NCBI GenBank assembly: GCA_022457155.1
Contig: JAJGOT010000355.1
Location: forward strand, 97,501-161,500
DNA from: Cladopsammia gracilis
Lineage: Eukaryota > Cnidaria > Anthozoa > Scleractinia > Dendrophylliidae
Reading direction: 5' to 3'
DNA length: 64,000 nt
Made by a program: the position numbers and the translations under genes. The stretch's first letter is position 1. Each line of letters opens with the position of its first letter. Below, piece by piece: positions 1 to 10,747 of the stretch. The notes beneath the pieces were generated by a model. That model searched no databases, had not been told where the DNA came from, and saw only the letters and a list, made by a program, of their open reading frames with translations.

Positions 1-60
1 TACTTACATAGAGTTCAGGTTGGTTCATTGGATTGTCTGCATCTGTTGTGCAGTGATTGG
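1..60 (-). repeat. Partial copy of the CCAATCA-rich inverted-repeat family
   Basis: The reverse strand contains GCAGACAATCCAATGAACCA, which also occurs inside the two longer copies at 34904-35197 and 51127-51607. The fragment ends in GTAAGT on the minus strand and could be mistaken for an exon, but the shared repeat sequence explains it. Confidence 0.45.
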
Positions 61-243
61 TCAATAAAATTACTTTGACTTTGGTTTTACAACAATCGCT
101 GTCATATTAAGTAGCCAACAACTGGCTGTTATGGCGGGCAACTGTCAGTGATGTCACTGCCTACTCTTACTTTCCCTGTGTTTAAGCTAGCTATTTCATA
201 GTAATAATAGCCCTGAGTAGAAGGATTCAAAGTGCAAACTCAC

Positions 244-3200
244 CACTGTTTTCTTTGTTCTCTGCCTTCTTGTTCTAAGTCCTTTCTCATTCTCATGAAG
301 TTGACGAGCTAATTCAGCATCATTGAGCTCAACAGATTCCTTCAGAACACAAATGAAAAGTTGAAAGTTGAAAATTTGCATGTCTTTTAAATGAACGCCT
401 CCTCTCAATTCCACACCCCTCTCTCAAATTAATACTATAAATGTCTAGCAAAAGAGATAAACACCCTCAGCTAGCATTTAGATCCCAGTGTACTGAGAAG
501 GGACATTTATTCTGCGACAACCTTAAGTGTGTATGTTGTAGATCAATTTTTTACTTGGTTCAAATTTCATTTTGCTTTGTTTTATATTCATTATCATACA
601 GCTATAATTTCAATTAACGTTGTCGGATGAAAGCTTAAAGCCGAGACCGCAAGGTAGTTTGGGTTAGGGTTAAAGCCATTGCATAAAAATCCCATGCAAC
701 ACCTTGCAGTTGGCTTTTCGCCTTTTTCATCCGACAACATTAATTGAAATAGCTGTATATTAGCAGAGAAAAGAACAATGGAAAATAAAAATTGAACCAA
801 GGATAAAATTGAACTACAACATGTACAACAATACATAGTACATCTTAATCAGTCGTGTACTTTAAAGTAAGCTGGTTAATGAGTTTATATCATGGAGTTC
901 TGTACTTTTGTTTTTAATATTTTCCTGTTATTTATTGTTGTAAGTGGTCTTACACACATATAAAGTGATGTTCAGACTTGTAAAGTACTGTAAGTATTTG
1001 ATGTAGCATTAATAAGACTTCAGTTTGAGTAACCAGGATTAGACATATTATAATGTAAGAAGGTTCAGTCTCTGGTTTAATAAGAAATTTCCAGTCTGAA
1101 ACCTTTAAAAACAGTTTTTTTAAACCCCTTTTTGAGTTTCTGAGCCTGGGGGGTGGGGGGAGGGGGCATTGTGCCCCCCCCCCCCTTTGTAACTTCAAGA
1201 ACATTAAGGCTGTGACAATGAAACCTAGAGGGTACATAGTACGTCCAAAACTGTCTCCTTTGCGGTCCGCACAATGGAATGCGGCCGCCATCTTGGATCT
1301 GCCATCTTGGATTTCTGAATTTTTTCAAAAACCTCTTAAAAACCGTCAAAATTCACCCAAAATTAATAAAAACCAATAAATAAACGCTAAAAGACGTAAA
1401 AATAGAAAAGTTATACCAATAAACATTGTTTTTCTTCATTCAAAGGTATAAATATGCAAATTTCAAAAAACATGGCTGTCAAAATCTTGTTGCCATGGAA
1501 ACATCAAGTCACGTGATCAAAAAATTGTCAAATGAAATTGTTGCCAGATAAATTTTAGGAAAAGTCACGAAGTTTGATGGCGTTTGAATACATATTAAAG
1601 AAGTTATGAATGTTGAAAGTTAGCGCGGGCACTTTGTGCCCCCCCCCCCCCCACCCCAAGGCCGAATAGGGTTAAGGAATTCTGACTGGAAGCTGAAAGC
1701 TTGTGTTTTTAAATTTCTTAACCAGAGAATGGTCTCACATTTTCAAGACTTCAGTTGTCGGTCATATTAACTGAATATAACCTTTTCAATTCAAAATTTA
1801 ACACCCTGAGTTTGTAAATGATCCACAATTTATTTGTCATGAGTAAATAATAACAGCCAATTCTATCAAAGCTGACCGGCGTCCCTGTAAGGCAGAAACT
1901 TCTCTGCAGCAGACATCTGGGGCTGGTCGATCCAGCTAAACTCTCTATATAAAGGCAGACAGTTACTGTAGATCCCAAGGGTGCCTGGCTTAGAGATAGT
2001 TCACTGTAATAGGTGGCATGCCCAATCCACATGAAAAATGCTTTTGTCCACAAAATTATCTTTTTTATGTCATAGCATTAAAAACAAGCGCTAATTAAAC
2101 ACGTCACTTATAACACTCACTTTCTCTGCAACAGAACTGGCTTCATTGGATTCCTATAATGAAAAAAGTTACAAAGATGTTACAATTAAATCAAAGTCAA
2201 CTTGTGAATTATGTTCAAAACAACTATCAGACTCACCCCTCCCAGGCATTTTGCTCCACTGACCCACCCCCCCACCCCCCCCCCCCACACCCCTGCACCC
2301 ATTACTCCCCACCCCTCCCTCCCTCCCTCCCTCCCTCCCTCCAATGCCATCCCTTTTGGTAAGGCACGTGACCATAATATGATTACACATCACAAGCTGA
2401 ATGTTTACAGCCGATCGACTGCGTATTCACAAGTTCAAAACGATGTACAGTTAAAATCTAATTTGTTAGTCTACATTTAATCTGACTAATTTTTTAACAC
2501 TAAGAGCTCTCAGAAACATGTATTTGTGTTCTTATGAGTTGCCACACAACAGATTTAAACTTAAAGGTTTAATCTAAATTGAGGGTTTTAATAATATTAT
2601 CTTTTAAATAATTGAGTTATCCTTCTCACCTTATTATTATTATTATAATATAATAATAATAATAATAATAATGATGATAATAATAATAACTAGGTGGAGC
2701 ACAGGTCACGCCTTGACGCCCTGTGTTCCTTAATTACTTTATTTATATAGCGCCATTTCCAGATTGTAATTCTATCAATTATATTAAATTATATTAATTA
2801 CTAAATATATACTAACTTGTTTTATCTTCTTTGGTGAGGGCTCAACATCCTTAACCCAGAAAAAGAAAACATGGATTACTTTCAGTGCTCAATTGAAAAA
2901 CTGCCCTATTTATAAGACTTAAAGGGATGGTTTCACGGTTCGGTGCATGTGCACAGATTAAAATGCTTTATTTGCTTTCTTACCAATTTTATTGGTTAAA
3001 AAAACACTCACATTTACTTCTCAATAATCACATACTATAATTAGTCCAAACAAAGTGAAGGATGATCAAAATTCACAGAAAATTTCAACGGATTACACCA
3101 ACAAAGCCAACACTGAATAAAACTTTTGGTCAACCCGGTATAATATATGTATAATCATCTATTCAATCAGCTGACTGACTGCAACATTTTCACAGGCAAA

Positions 3201-6200
3201 TTTCCTGCCAGAGTTATCTAGCTACTCGCTTCCAATTGGTCTGAACAATGAAATTAAATGCGTTATGTCATAGCTTGCACATGCACCGAACCATGAAACC
3301 CTCCCTTTAAGTTATTATTTTAATATATAATTCGCAAAGCCCCATTACCTCTGATGGACTGTCATCTTCTTGGTCATCCTCTTCTGGCTCCACTCCATTC
3401 ATTTCATCGGTTCCATTTTCTTGTTCTTTTTCATCCCCTGTTAACCTCTCTTGATTTTCAATCATTTCCATCAACATCTTATCGATCTCTTTTTTCCTTA
3501 ATAAGAAAGTTAAAGTAAATAGTAATTATATTGTGTCATTCCAGAAAAAATCCTTTTCCCTCCCACGGATTGCTTTTTTTAATAGCTGGTTTGCCTTTAT
3601 ACAGAAAGTCTCCCCAGTTGGTAGCAAGGGTGATGACATCACAGACTTAATCTAGATGTCTTTTTGAGCTTTTTTCCATGGAATAATTGGATTATTGTAA
3701 TTATATAATTAGATAGCTGTATAATATTGGACAGCCACGTGAGCGTGCATCAATTTCAAAAGAAATAGGCATACAGATGACCAATCACAATTGAGAATTG
3801 TTATTGATAGAGTGGAACCTCTAATTTAGGACACCTCCATTAAGGGGACACTTCTCCTGATAACAGCTGGCAAAACGCTCAATGCAGTGGAATCCTGATT
3901 TTTCAAATCCTCTTTTTTCGAACCTACCAATATTATTCAAACCTAATCTCGTTTCCCTTGGATTTGATTCAGTCAATAACACCTTTTATTTTTCGAACTC
4001 TTGATTTTTTTAAGCAAAAAATCGGGATTCCACTGTATAATCTTTGTAATAATTTATCACCCCTATTAAGGGAACACTTCTTCCATCTGGCCGGCAAAAT
4101 GCTTGACATATAATCTTTGTAATTATCACCCTTATTGAAGAGACACCTCCATTAAGGGGACACTTCTCCTGGTCCCAGCCAGCAAAAGGCTCATATAGAG
4201 TGTTTTCACATGACGTCATAAAAATTAAAAAATCTAAAGTATACATCCTACAAAGCTGTTTCTAACATGGCATGTGGATACCAGTGTTATAATCTTTCAC
4301 AAAAAGTTTCAGGTTTTAACGATGTTTCGTTTTCGATTTATAAAGGTTGTAAAAGTATCACGCAATTCGTCACGCTATTTCAGATAAGCCGTGAAAATAA
4401 ACAAAATTGAACTAGTTGAAAGTTATTAATGAATTATAGATGCTTATAAGCCGATTTCATGCCTCTTATAGTGAATACAATATTTTGTGATGAGATTCTT
4501 GGTGTTATTAAGACTTTAAAGTTTTTAAATTTTTGGCCGCCATGTTGGTGTCCCTAAGTGGGACACCAAGATGGCCGCTCCATACATTTCTTACTAAAAA
4601 TGTCTATACTCATTCGCCTATAACTCTTGAATGAAATGCTCTTGCGCTTCAAAATTTGGCCCAGATGTGTAGTTTTAAACTCTCTACAATTCCATAAACA
4701 TTTTAGAATCGAAAACTGCTTCTGAATTTTGATATGACGTCAGTGAAAACACTCTATAATCAGTTGTAATTATCACCTGTATTAAGGGGATACTTTTTCT
4801 GGTCTCGGCCGGCAAAATGCTCATATAATCAGTTGTAATTATCACCACTATTAAAGAGATACCTCCATTAAGGGGACACTTCTCCTGGTCCTGGCTGGCA
4901 AAATGCTCATATAATTTTTGTACTTATCACCTCTATTAATGAGACACCTCTATTAAGGGGGCACTTCTCCTGGTCCCAGCTGGCAAAATACTCATATAAT
5001 CATAAATTTGTGATTATCACCTCTATTAAAGGGGACACTTCTCCTGGTCACGGCCGGCAAAACGCTCATAAAACCTCATATAACCTTGCAATTATCACCT
5101 CTAGTTATAATAACAGTAATTTAAAGAGACACCTTAATAAAGGGGACACTTCTTCTGGTCCCAGGTGGCAAAATGCTCACATAATCTTTGCAATTATTGT
5201 AATGTTATTTATCGCTCATATCATGTGAGTTAAAGTTAGCCAATCATGTTAGTCAAATTCCATGTGCTTCGTGATTCACTTCACTTGTAAGTTGCTGGAG
5301 CTATGATGACTTCGCCTTATTAAAGTCTTGGATTTCAACAACCTTTGTGCTAGTTTACTTTATCAGAAATCACAACAATTATCACCTTTATTAAGGGGAC
5401 AATTATCCTGGTCCTGATTGTGTCCAGAGGTTCCACTGCAGTGCTGCACGTGCACACACTGTATTTAGCTAGTGTGTAGCATATTCACTTTGTATTGTAA
5501 CAATACATTTTAAAATTCCAGACATATTTTTAAATAAGTTAATTACTCACAATCATTATAAAGAAACACTCCTAGGCTTAAACTCTTTAGACCAATCAAT
5601 AAAATATTTACCCAAAAGTATCTAAGTTATGGTAGGAATTCTAGTGTCTTGAAAAATTGCATAATTAAGCTGTGAGCATGCAATGAAATGACAAAAAAAA
5701 AAAAACTTTTACTGACAGTCCGTGAAATAAATTTATACATAACCAAAATCTCAAGACACTGGGTTAAAGATATTAAAATATATTCGTACGAAATTCAAAT
5801 TCTGAGTGCAGAAAGCAACAGGGCAGTGGCCTCTAATCTTTCAAAAGAAGAATTTTTCTTGGTAAAAGTTTGTACATCTGCAGACACATTTCTATTGGAA
5901 AAAAAAAAACACGATGAATGTACTTTATTCGGCTCCAACCGTTTATCAAACAAGTCAATATTAAGATCACATCTCCTAATCAAAACAACTTTTGCAAGAT
6001 TGAGTTTTATATCAATAAAAAGCTTAGAAAATGAAGCAAATTACATTTGGAAAGCGAGATTTTAGAGAACTGCGTTCAGTGCATATCTAGCTGTTATTTC
6101 GAACTGCAAACTCTTCCAAACAGCTGTGTTGTTTCATCTCAACTCCTATAATTTAGATTGGCAAGGTGTAAGAAACGCATTATAACTGTGGACAGATTTG

Positions 6201-6629
6201 AGCCTATAATTTCTACTCTTTATGCCATATAAGCTTAAGCTTAAGTTTACCATTGCGAAAGAGACAAGAACAGTTTCACTTCGCGTAACGTACCGTGCCA
6301 ACACATTATAAACTGATTTTCTTTTTACTTTCACAAAACAAAATACCCATTTATTACGAATAAGTTGTGTTTTTTCAGATCTATGAAGGGTTTACCTTCT
6401 CAGAAAGCTCACACCAAATTTCTCTTCCAACTGAGTGCGGACAATTCTCGATGTCAACTTGGAAAGTTCGCCTTCCCGTAAAATGTCTGCAAAGGAAGAA
6501 ATCAACAAAATTACTTTTAATGGTTTTCCTCTAACAGAGCTTAAGTACAGCATATGAACTATCGTGAAATGGGGCTGTTTTACCTGTCATTGCGGACTGA
6601 ATTTCGGCATCCGAAGGTTCGCCCGCCAT
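244..6629 (-). CDS. DEK_C-domain chromatin protein, UAF30/TRI1 (SWIB)-like, 3' end beyond window
   Basis: Six coding exons read on the minus strand: 6629-6584, 6486-6396, 3496-3349, 2849-2817, 2153-2121 and 339-244. Each has GT donor and AG acceptor sites and the phases agree, giving 149 residues before the window ends. Residues about 10-58 (core ILREGELSKLTSRIV, then LEEKFGVSF and KKEIDKMLMEMI) match the DEK_C fold found at the N terminus of DEK, slingshot phosphatases and UAF30/TRI1-type SWIB proteins. An acidic stretch follows (about 62-98). The last exon (ELARQLHENEKG then RTRRQRTKK) resembles the basic linker before the SWIB domain in UAF30-like proteins. The SWIB domain itself is not in the window, so that assignment is inference. 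The start ATG follows MAGEPSDAEI spacing typical of such proteins. Introns 2-5 are full of transposons. Exons between 340 and 2120 could be missing because the flanking phases are all 0. Expected role: nuclear chromatin or transcription factor. Confidence 0.72.
596..758. repeat. Inverted-repeat element (MITE-like), 163 bp
   Basis: The left end (ATACAGCTATAATTTCAATT, continuing AACGTTGTCGGATGAAA) is the near-perfect reverse complement of the right end (TTTCATCCGACAACATTAAT, continuing TGAAATAGCTGTAT). It carries no coding sequence and lies in an intron, or beyond the visible exons, of the DEK_C gene. Confidence 0.7.
1069..1728. repeat. Inverted-repeat element with G/C homopolymer runs, 660 bp
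   Basis: The ends TCTCTGGTTTAATAAGAAAT and TTTAAATTTCTTAACCAGAG are inverted copies with small gaps. The interior holds a G-run followed by a 14-base C-run near 1140-1185, a second C-run near 1640-1657, and two nearby 'GCCATCTTGGAT' motifs at about 1286-1311. No open frame of interest. Confidence 0.55.
2263..2345. repeat. C-rich low-complexity tract with (CCCT)n
   Basis: C-rich tract followed by tandem CCCT from about 2312 to 2342. The short proline- and glycine-rich frames across it are artefacts of composition. Confidence 0.85.
2631..2690. repeat. (TTA/TAA)n microsatellite
   Basis: TTA repeats turn into TAA repeats around 2643-2652, giving a short palindromic AT-rich microsatellite inside an intron. 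Confidence 0.85.
2919..3310. repeat. Inverted-repeat element at a TTAA site
   Basis: Flanked on both sides by TTAA (2919-2922 and 3307-3310). Inside, AGGGATGGTTTCACGGTTCG pairs with the right end CGAACCATGAAACCCTCCCT, and the pairing extends through GTGCATGTGC / GCACATGCAC. Inserted in the intron between exons 3 and 4 of the DEK_C gene. TTAA duplications are characteristic of piggyBac and Kolobok transposons; no transposase is present. Confidence 0.75.
3894..4036. repeat. Short nested inverted-repeat element
   Basis: The ends GCAGTGGAATCCTGATTTTT and AAAAAATCGGGATTCCACTG are inverted copies. It interrupts the composite repeat, whose sequence resumes with ATAATCTTTGTAAT immediately after. Confidence 0.6.
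4198..4754. repeat. 557-bp MITE with TATA target duplication
   Basis: The ends GAGTGTTTTCACATGACGTC and GACGTCAGTGAAAACACTC are inverted. TATA occurs directly outside both ends (4194-4197 and 4755-4758). Removing the element restores CTCATATAATCAG, exactly the sequence of an uninterrupted unit of the surrounding repeat at about 4821-4833, so insertion site and duplication are directly visible. A shorter relative is at 9461-9640. Confidence 0.85.
5438..6395. other. Intron sequence without recognised feature
   Basis: AT-rich right part of the intron between exons 2 and 3 of the DEK_C gene. A 125-codon open stretch near 5688-6065 is rich in Lys and Ile with no recognisable domain and is probably chance. 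Confidence 0.5.
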
Positions 6630-6736
6630 TGTGTTTGTTGTTGTACCATGTGTATTGAGCCTTCGTGATTTCAGCGGAGGTACCGGAGTAGAATGAGGGG
6701 AGTGGGGTGGGGGGGATACCTTATGACCGGGCGAAA

Positions 6737-6929
6737 GGTAGGTCATTTGCACGATGACGTCATTTGACTACTACTACCAGAATTCATTTCGTTTTTCCTT
6801 TCTTATTTAAATTTTGTAATCCCAGTGCGGTTTAAATAACAATAGCCCTAATTTGCACTACAAAACAAAAAACTGGAGGATTCTGGTAGTAGTAGTCAAA
6901 TGACGAAGTCATCGTGCAAATGGCCTATT
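6737..6929. repeat. MITE immediately upstream of the DEK_C gene
   Basis: The ends GGTCATTTGCACGATGACGT and GTCATCGTGCAAATGGCCTA are inverted, and the second layer ACTACTACTACCAGAAT / ATTCTGGTAGTAGTAGT also pairs. A second copy in opposite orientation is at 49312-49503, sharing the internal TTTGTAATCCCAGTGCGGTT. Its near edge is about 110 bp upstream of the DEK_C start codon. Confidence 0.85.
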
Positions 6930-7073
6930 GGTCATTGTCATTTGGGCATACGGAACATAATGCAATGTTTTGCTTGAGTACAATGACCAAAGCAACCTTT
7001 ATTGAATTACAAGAATTTGGTTTTATCGACTGAGTCGATAAGGTAAATTAGCCACCGTAAAAATATTCGAGAA

Positions 7074-7108
7074 AGCTGACGTTTCGAGCGCTAGCCCTTC
7101 GTCGGAGC
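7074..7108 (-). ncRNA. Hammerhead ribozyme-like motif of Penelope-like element
   Basis: On the minus strand: GCT, then CCGACGA, an A, GGGC-TAGC-GCTC, GAAA, CGTC, AGCT. This follows the hammerhead layout (CUGANGA core, stem II, GAAA, short stem III with GUC, stem I GCU/AGC). The core U is C here, so this copy is probably inactive. Minimal hammerheads are known from the flanking repeats of Penelope-like elements. One unpaired A lies between the core and stem II. Confidence 0.45.
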
Positions 7109-7457
7109 GAATCAAGGGATTGTGGGTAGTGTGTGGTTTTATATAGTAGGTGGAGCTCCGCTATTGGTGGAAATTTGGTGACGTGAAAACAAATATAAAT
7201 TAGTTGAATGAAAAGCGTTCGTTAATTCCGTGGGGTTTGAGAGTGCCGATTCGAAAGATGATTTTTTGTTCTACGTTTTTACGGCTTTCTGTGTTGCCCT
7301 GGTGTAGGGAAACGCCACAGATTGTCATGTGTTGTTTAGAATGGTTAGCAAGATTGAAATGACGCGCGACTGGTTTGGATGCGTCTTTGTCATTTTTTTT
7401 CAACGTCTCGGAGATGTTCTCGAAAACGGTACCCCAGTCTCCTCCCTGTTTCGCCAA
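7074..7457 (-). mobile_element. Penelope-like element, 3' coding end and downstream region (fragment)
   Basis: The minus strand encodes a 5'-truncated end of a Penelope-like polyprotein from about 7457 to 7200. Visible are a histidine motif (ARHFNLANHS), MTICGVSLHQGN, VEQKIIFRIGTLKPHGINER and a stop. This matches the C-terminal end of the GIY-YIG endonuclease region of Penelope-like retroelements, where HFN and EQ.LIF..G....GLN.RF are recurrent. The downstream region (7199-7074) carries a hammerhead-like motif. No reverse transcriptase is present on this strand, so the copy is dead. Confidence 0.6.
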
Positions 7458-7643
7458 TGTATATCAACCCCCACTAATTTCATTCAAACGTGACAAAAAC
7501 ACAGGGAACTTTCTAGTCACGAGTACACTGAAATCTGACGATGAACCGGGAACTTTTAAATGCGCACGCACACGATGCAACACTTGTCCTTTCATTCACA
7601 ACGCGGACAAAATAACGGGACCTAAACGATCTATTTATTTATT
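7438..7643 (+). mobile_element. Penelope-like element, internal coding fragment
   Basis: The plus strand reads SPPCFANVYQPPLISFKRD, then GTFKCARTRCNTCPFIHNAD and ITGPKRSI. The CxxxxCxxCPFI cysteine motif lies between reverse transcriptase and GIY-YIG domain in Penelope-like polyproteins. The frame runs into an ATTT microsatellite. It lies head to head with the minus-strand fragment ending at 7457, so two copies or a rearranged one met here. Confidence 0.6.
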
Positions 7644-7664
7644 TATTTATTTATTTATTTATTA
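7631..7664. repeat. (ATTT)n microsatellite
   Basis: About eight tandem TATT units directly after the Penelope-like fragment. Confidence 0.85.
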
Positions 7665-8036
7665 CAATCTATGGATTAAAAATTAAAAATCCAAAGGATG
7701 AACTGTAACGGAGTCCTATACCCCATATAAAAACAGATCACCTAAAAATATATAGAAACACAATAAAATAATAAAATAGAATAATAGTTTCAGAAAATAC
7801 AGAAATATAAAACTACTTAAAAAATCACTGATCGTTTCACATGCACCTCCGTAAATGTTATCTACTGCATAACATGTACTTTTTGCTAAAGTTAGTTTGT
7901 TTTAAAACGTGGTTTTGTGTCCAAGAAGAACACAAAGCAAGTTGATTTCGCCACTCACTGATCCGTCAAAACGACTATTGTGTCATATTTGACTCCGATT
8001 TTTTGATTTCAACTTTAATTTAAAAATTGCTTGTTT

Positions 8037-8352
8037 TTACGCTTCTGTAGGCTTCCCGAGCAAACACGAATGCAAAATAAAATTATATGGTAATTTTAAT
8101 AATTCTAATCCACAGGCTTTTGTCAACACTTCTTGCAGAAAGAACAAAGCGTTTTCACGCTTTGCACGTTCAATTATTGATGCGGAAACATTACAGAGCC
8201 TGTTCGTGAACATATCGCGGATTTTCGGTATCAGCCGTCGCACTTCGTGCATACTCTTTTCATAAATGCATACGGATGAGCGGAACCTGTCCACCGCGAC
8301 CTTAAGATTTTCGTACGAAGCAAATTCATTGCCGGAACCCCAGTAATTTACT
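8037..8352 (-). CDS. Candidate exon or transposase-derived fragment, unrecognised
   Basis: An open minus-strand frame of about 104 codons ends in a stop at 8037. A plausible acceptor (TTTTTGTGTCACAG) lies just before 8352. The reading begins around NYWGSGNEFASYENLKVAVD and continues with a helical-looking charged stretch (EVRRLIPKIRDMF, ASIIERAKRENALFF). The 'EFASYENLKVAVDRF' start vaguely resembles the N-terminal domain of SWIM-type transposase-derived proteins, but the usual downstream motif is missing. No donor-side partner exon was found. It may be a decayed transposon fragment or the last exon of an unseen gene. Confidence 0.25.
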
Positions 8353-8526
8353 GTGACACAAAAATTATACCAAAAAAATATGTAAATATGAACCAAAATA
8401 TTTCAGCGAAAATATATTACACCAGGAGCTTATCACTCAAAGCCAGGATGAAACTGTAAAATGTCCTTTTTTATATTCTTAAAAATAAAATGATCAAACG
8501 CGACGGCCTTTCATGAAAATAATATT

Positions 8527-9146
8527 CCCATTGACCCCTAGAAATTTCGCAGAAAACGGCAATTTGAAGCCACTAATGCTGTTTTCTGCCGATTGCTGTG
8601 GAGGCAAATTGCAAGCAAACGGCTGTCCAGAACGTTGTTTGCAACATGAAAACTAATCTTTCTTTCTTTCTGGGTCAAATAAATCGACTATTGATTTCGG
8701 GCATGCACACAAAGCAAACTTTTTGAACGAGAAAAAGTATAATAAGCTTGACTTTTCTTTTTCTTCGTTTACTCCCCGTTCTTTTTCGTTCTTATTCCAT
8801 TTCCCCCCTCGTTGTTGGCCTTTCACAAGCCCCCTGTAGCAAAAGTTTTCTGGAAAACGCTGAAGAAGCTGAAACGTTTTAACAAGAAGTGGCAAAATGG
8901 CAGGAAGACCAGATTTTTCTTCGATTACGGCCTGTCAAATCTGACTGGTTTTTCGCGTGTTTTTTGTGACTGGCCGGCCCAATTCAAGAGTTCTCTCTCA
9001 TTTGGACACTTTTTGAAAGATTTCTTCCTTCTGCGTGAGTTAGTTACGAAAATGCCATCTTTTATCATAAAAAGGGTGACGTCGCAAATGGTAGATGCAC
9101 TGTGGTTCCGTCATGGGCAGTTTCGGGTGTTTGAGGTGTCAATGGA
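8527..9146. repeat. Degenerate copy of the CCCATTGACC element
   Basis: Parallels 52535-53042 in the same orientation, sharing CCATTGACC-CTAGAAATTT, CTGTGGAGG, TTTGCAACATGAAAACTAA and ACTCCCCGTTCTTTTTCG. The right end GAGGTGTCAATGG corresponds to GAGGTGACAATGG in the better copy. The long open stretches through it (up to about 154 codons) are not conserved in frame between the copies and are taken as non-coding. Confidence 0.7.
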
Positions 9147-9171
9147 TTATTTGTATTTCACTGGATGTTTT

Positions 9172-9252
9172 CAATCTTGTTCCCAAGGTCCTCTGCCTCT
9201 CTTGTCAGCTACGTCATCACGAAGATCAGAGAGGGCCCTGGGAACGAGATTG
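9172..9252. repeat. Short hairpin element
   Basis: AATCTTGTTCCCAAGGTCCT pairs with GGGCCCTGGGAACGAGATT, and CTCTCT with AGAGAG. A similar hairpin with ACCTAGTTCCCAGCG / CGCTGGGAACGAGGT is at 53058-53139. Confidence 0.5.
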
Positions 9253-9460
9253 GGATATTTTCAGATTCATGGATAAATGGCAGTTACCATGCCATCTTTT
9301 TTGAAGTTTCTTTAATTTTTGTGATAAATACGGCCTTCAGCGTTCCATACCACTCTTAAAGGCGCACATTGTGTACTGAATGTTTGCAGGTGCGATTTGT
9401 CTCGCAACGGCTTATTACTTCTATACCACGTTTCAGCTACATGAAGAAGGGGTGATACAA

Positions 9461-9640
9461 ATAGAGCGTTTTCATCTGACGTCACGGCGGCCATATTGGT
9501 GTTCCAAAACAAAGAAACGGCGGCCATATTGGTGTACCAAACCAATCCTCCGGGAATTCAACTCTATTTTTATGCAAAGATTTTCTTTTGTTTCAGTAAA
9601 CCAATATGGCCGCTGGTTACGTGAGTGAAAACGCTCTATA
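9461..9640. repeat. 180-bp MITE related to 4198-4754
   Basis: The ends ATAGAGCGTTTTCATCTGAC and GTGAGTGAAAACGCTCTAT are inverted, and GGCGGCCATATTGGT occurs twice inside with an inverted CCAATATGGCCGC. Same terminal theme (GAG.GTTTTCA..TGACGTCA) as the 4198 element. Confidence 0.8.
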
Positions 9641-10747
9641 CACTAGGCAACGTGGACTGCAATGGTTTGCAGCGGACTGGGATGTACGCATGTACGCATG
9701 TGCAGGGGTCGCAACTTTATGAAAATTTCGAGATAATTTGCATGAAGGCGTGTTACATTGTGCAAACTTTACTGAAATACAAGTTGCTGCGTTCGCTGGA
9801 GAAAGTATAACTCGATTCTACTTTCTGCACAGTAGCGTATGCGGCTTGTCTCGCAACGATTTTGTCCGTTTCCAGACAAGTTTCGTTAAAACATCAGGTT
9901 GCTTTTTCAACTGCTTAAGTTGAGAGTTTAGTTGGATGTCAAGAATATTGTATTTGTTTTGTCTTTCACTGTTTGCGTTTGCTAGTGTGATAAGAAGGCG
10001 AAAAAAATAGACAAGAACCAACCTTGGCTTTTACTGCATGCATGCTTTTGTTAAGACATAAAAAGGTCAAATTTACTTGGCATGCTAACATCATGATATT
10101 CACTAGTTTTTATTTTTACTAGTTGCTGTTTCCAGCCTTTTGTTTACACTTCTTCGTCCGCCAGGCACGAGCTTCTTTGCACGTAAACTAATAAGCATGA
10201 GATCCGAACAAAAGCGTACCTGTGTGGTTTATTTCTTACGTTCTGTGGACCATTCTACATTCAAAGGTTTTCAGTCAATGTACGCTTTAAAACATTTCCT
10301 CTACTGAGTTCTAATAGATGAAGGCAAGACTGGCTAACTCCTTTAACCGTGTTATTCACCCTGGACTTTGACCCAAGCCATTGTCACAAAAAAAATACAC
10401 GTATATTTTTGTTGCGGATCATTCTTAAATGTCAGTTTAAATTCTTAACTCGTAACAGTGCTAAACAGTCCAGAAAAGGCTAGTCTAATTTCATTGTTTC
10501 TAAAAACAGATCATGAGTAGCTGATAAGTCCTGAATGAGAGAGATCAAAAGAAGGTTGTTTTGGTACTTTAACTAGCCAAAACATCATTATGAAGTGCAC
10601 GCTATGACGATCCCATTGTTACTTCAGTGTAACCGAAGAGAAACCGCCTCCGCTCGATTTAATAAGCCTATTCAACCATGGACATCAAATTCCCCCTCCT
10701 TACATTAACACCCTCTCCCAGCTCGTTATTTTGGTGAAACTGTTCCT
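9641..10747. other. Intergenic, no recognised feature
   Basis: AT-rich sequence with many stops in all frames. No convincing exon, tRNA or inverted repeat was seen. Confidence 0.4.

Larger units (their letters stand above)
3811..5437. repeat. Composite element with tandem 'AAGGGGACACTTCTCCTGGTC' units
   Basis: Outer ends AGTGGAACCTCTA (3811) and AGAGGTTCCACT (to 5437) are inverted. Between them a unit of roughly 67-90 bp recurs many times: AAGGGGACACTTCTCCTGG, a GGCCGGCAAAATGCTCATAT portion, then a TTGTAATTATCACC portion. At least two unrelated elements (3894-4036 and 4198-4754) are inserted inside. A related but distinct element lies at 44790-45512. Lies in the intron between exons 2 and 3 of the DEK_C gene. 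Confidence 0.65.

Noticed and set aside
1..60. Possible minus-strand exon ending at a GTAAGTA donor
   Set aside because: The sequence is part of a dispersed repeat also at 34.9 and 51.2 kb.
5688..6065. 125-codon plus-strand frame in a DEK_C gene intron
   Set aside because: Lys/Ile/Ser-rich composition expected from AT-rich DNA; no domain.
8812..9276. 154-codon plus-strand open frame, and a similar 157-codon frame at 52449-52922
   Set aside because: Both lie in copies of one non-autonomous repeat, and the predicted peptides do not correspond to each other across the aligned DNA.
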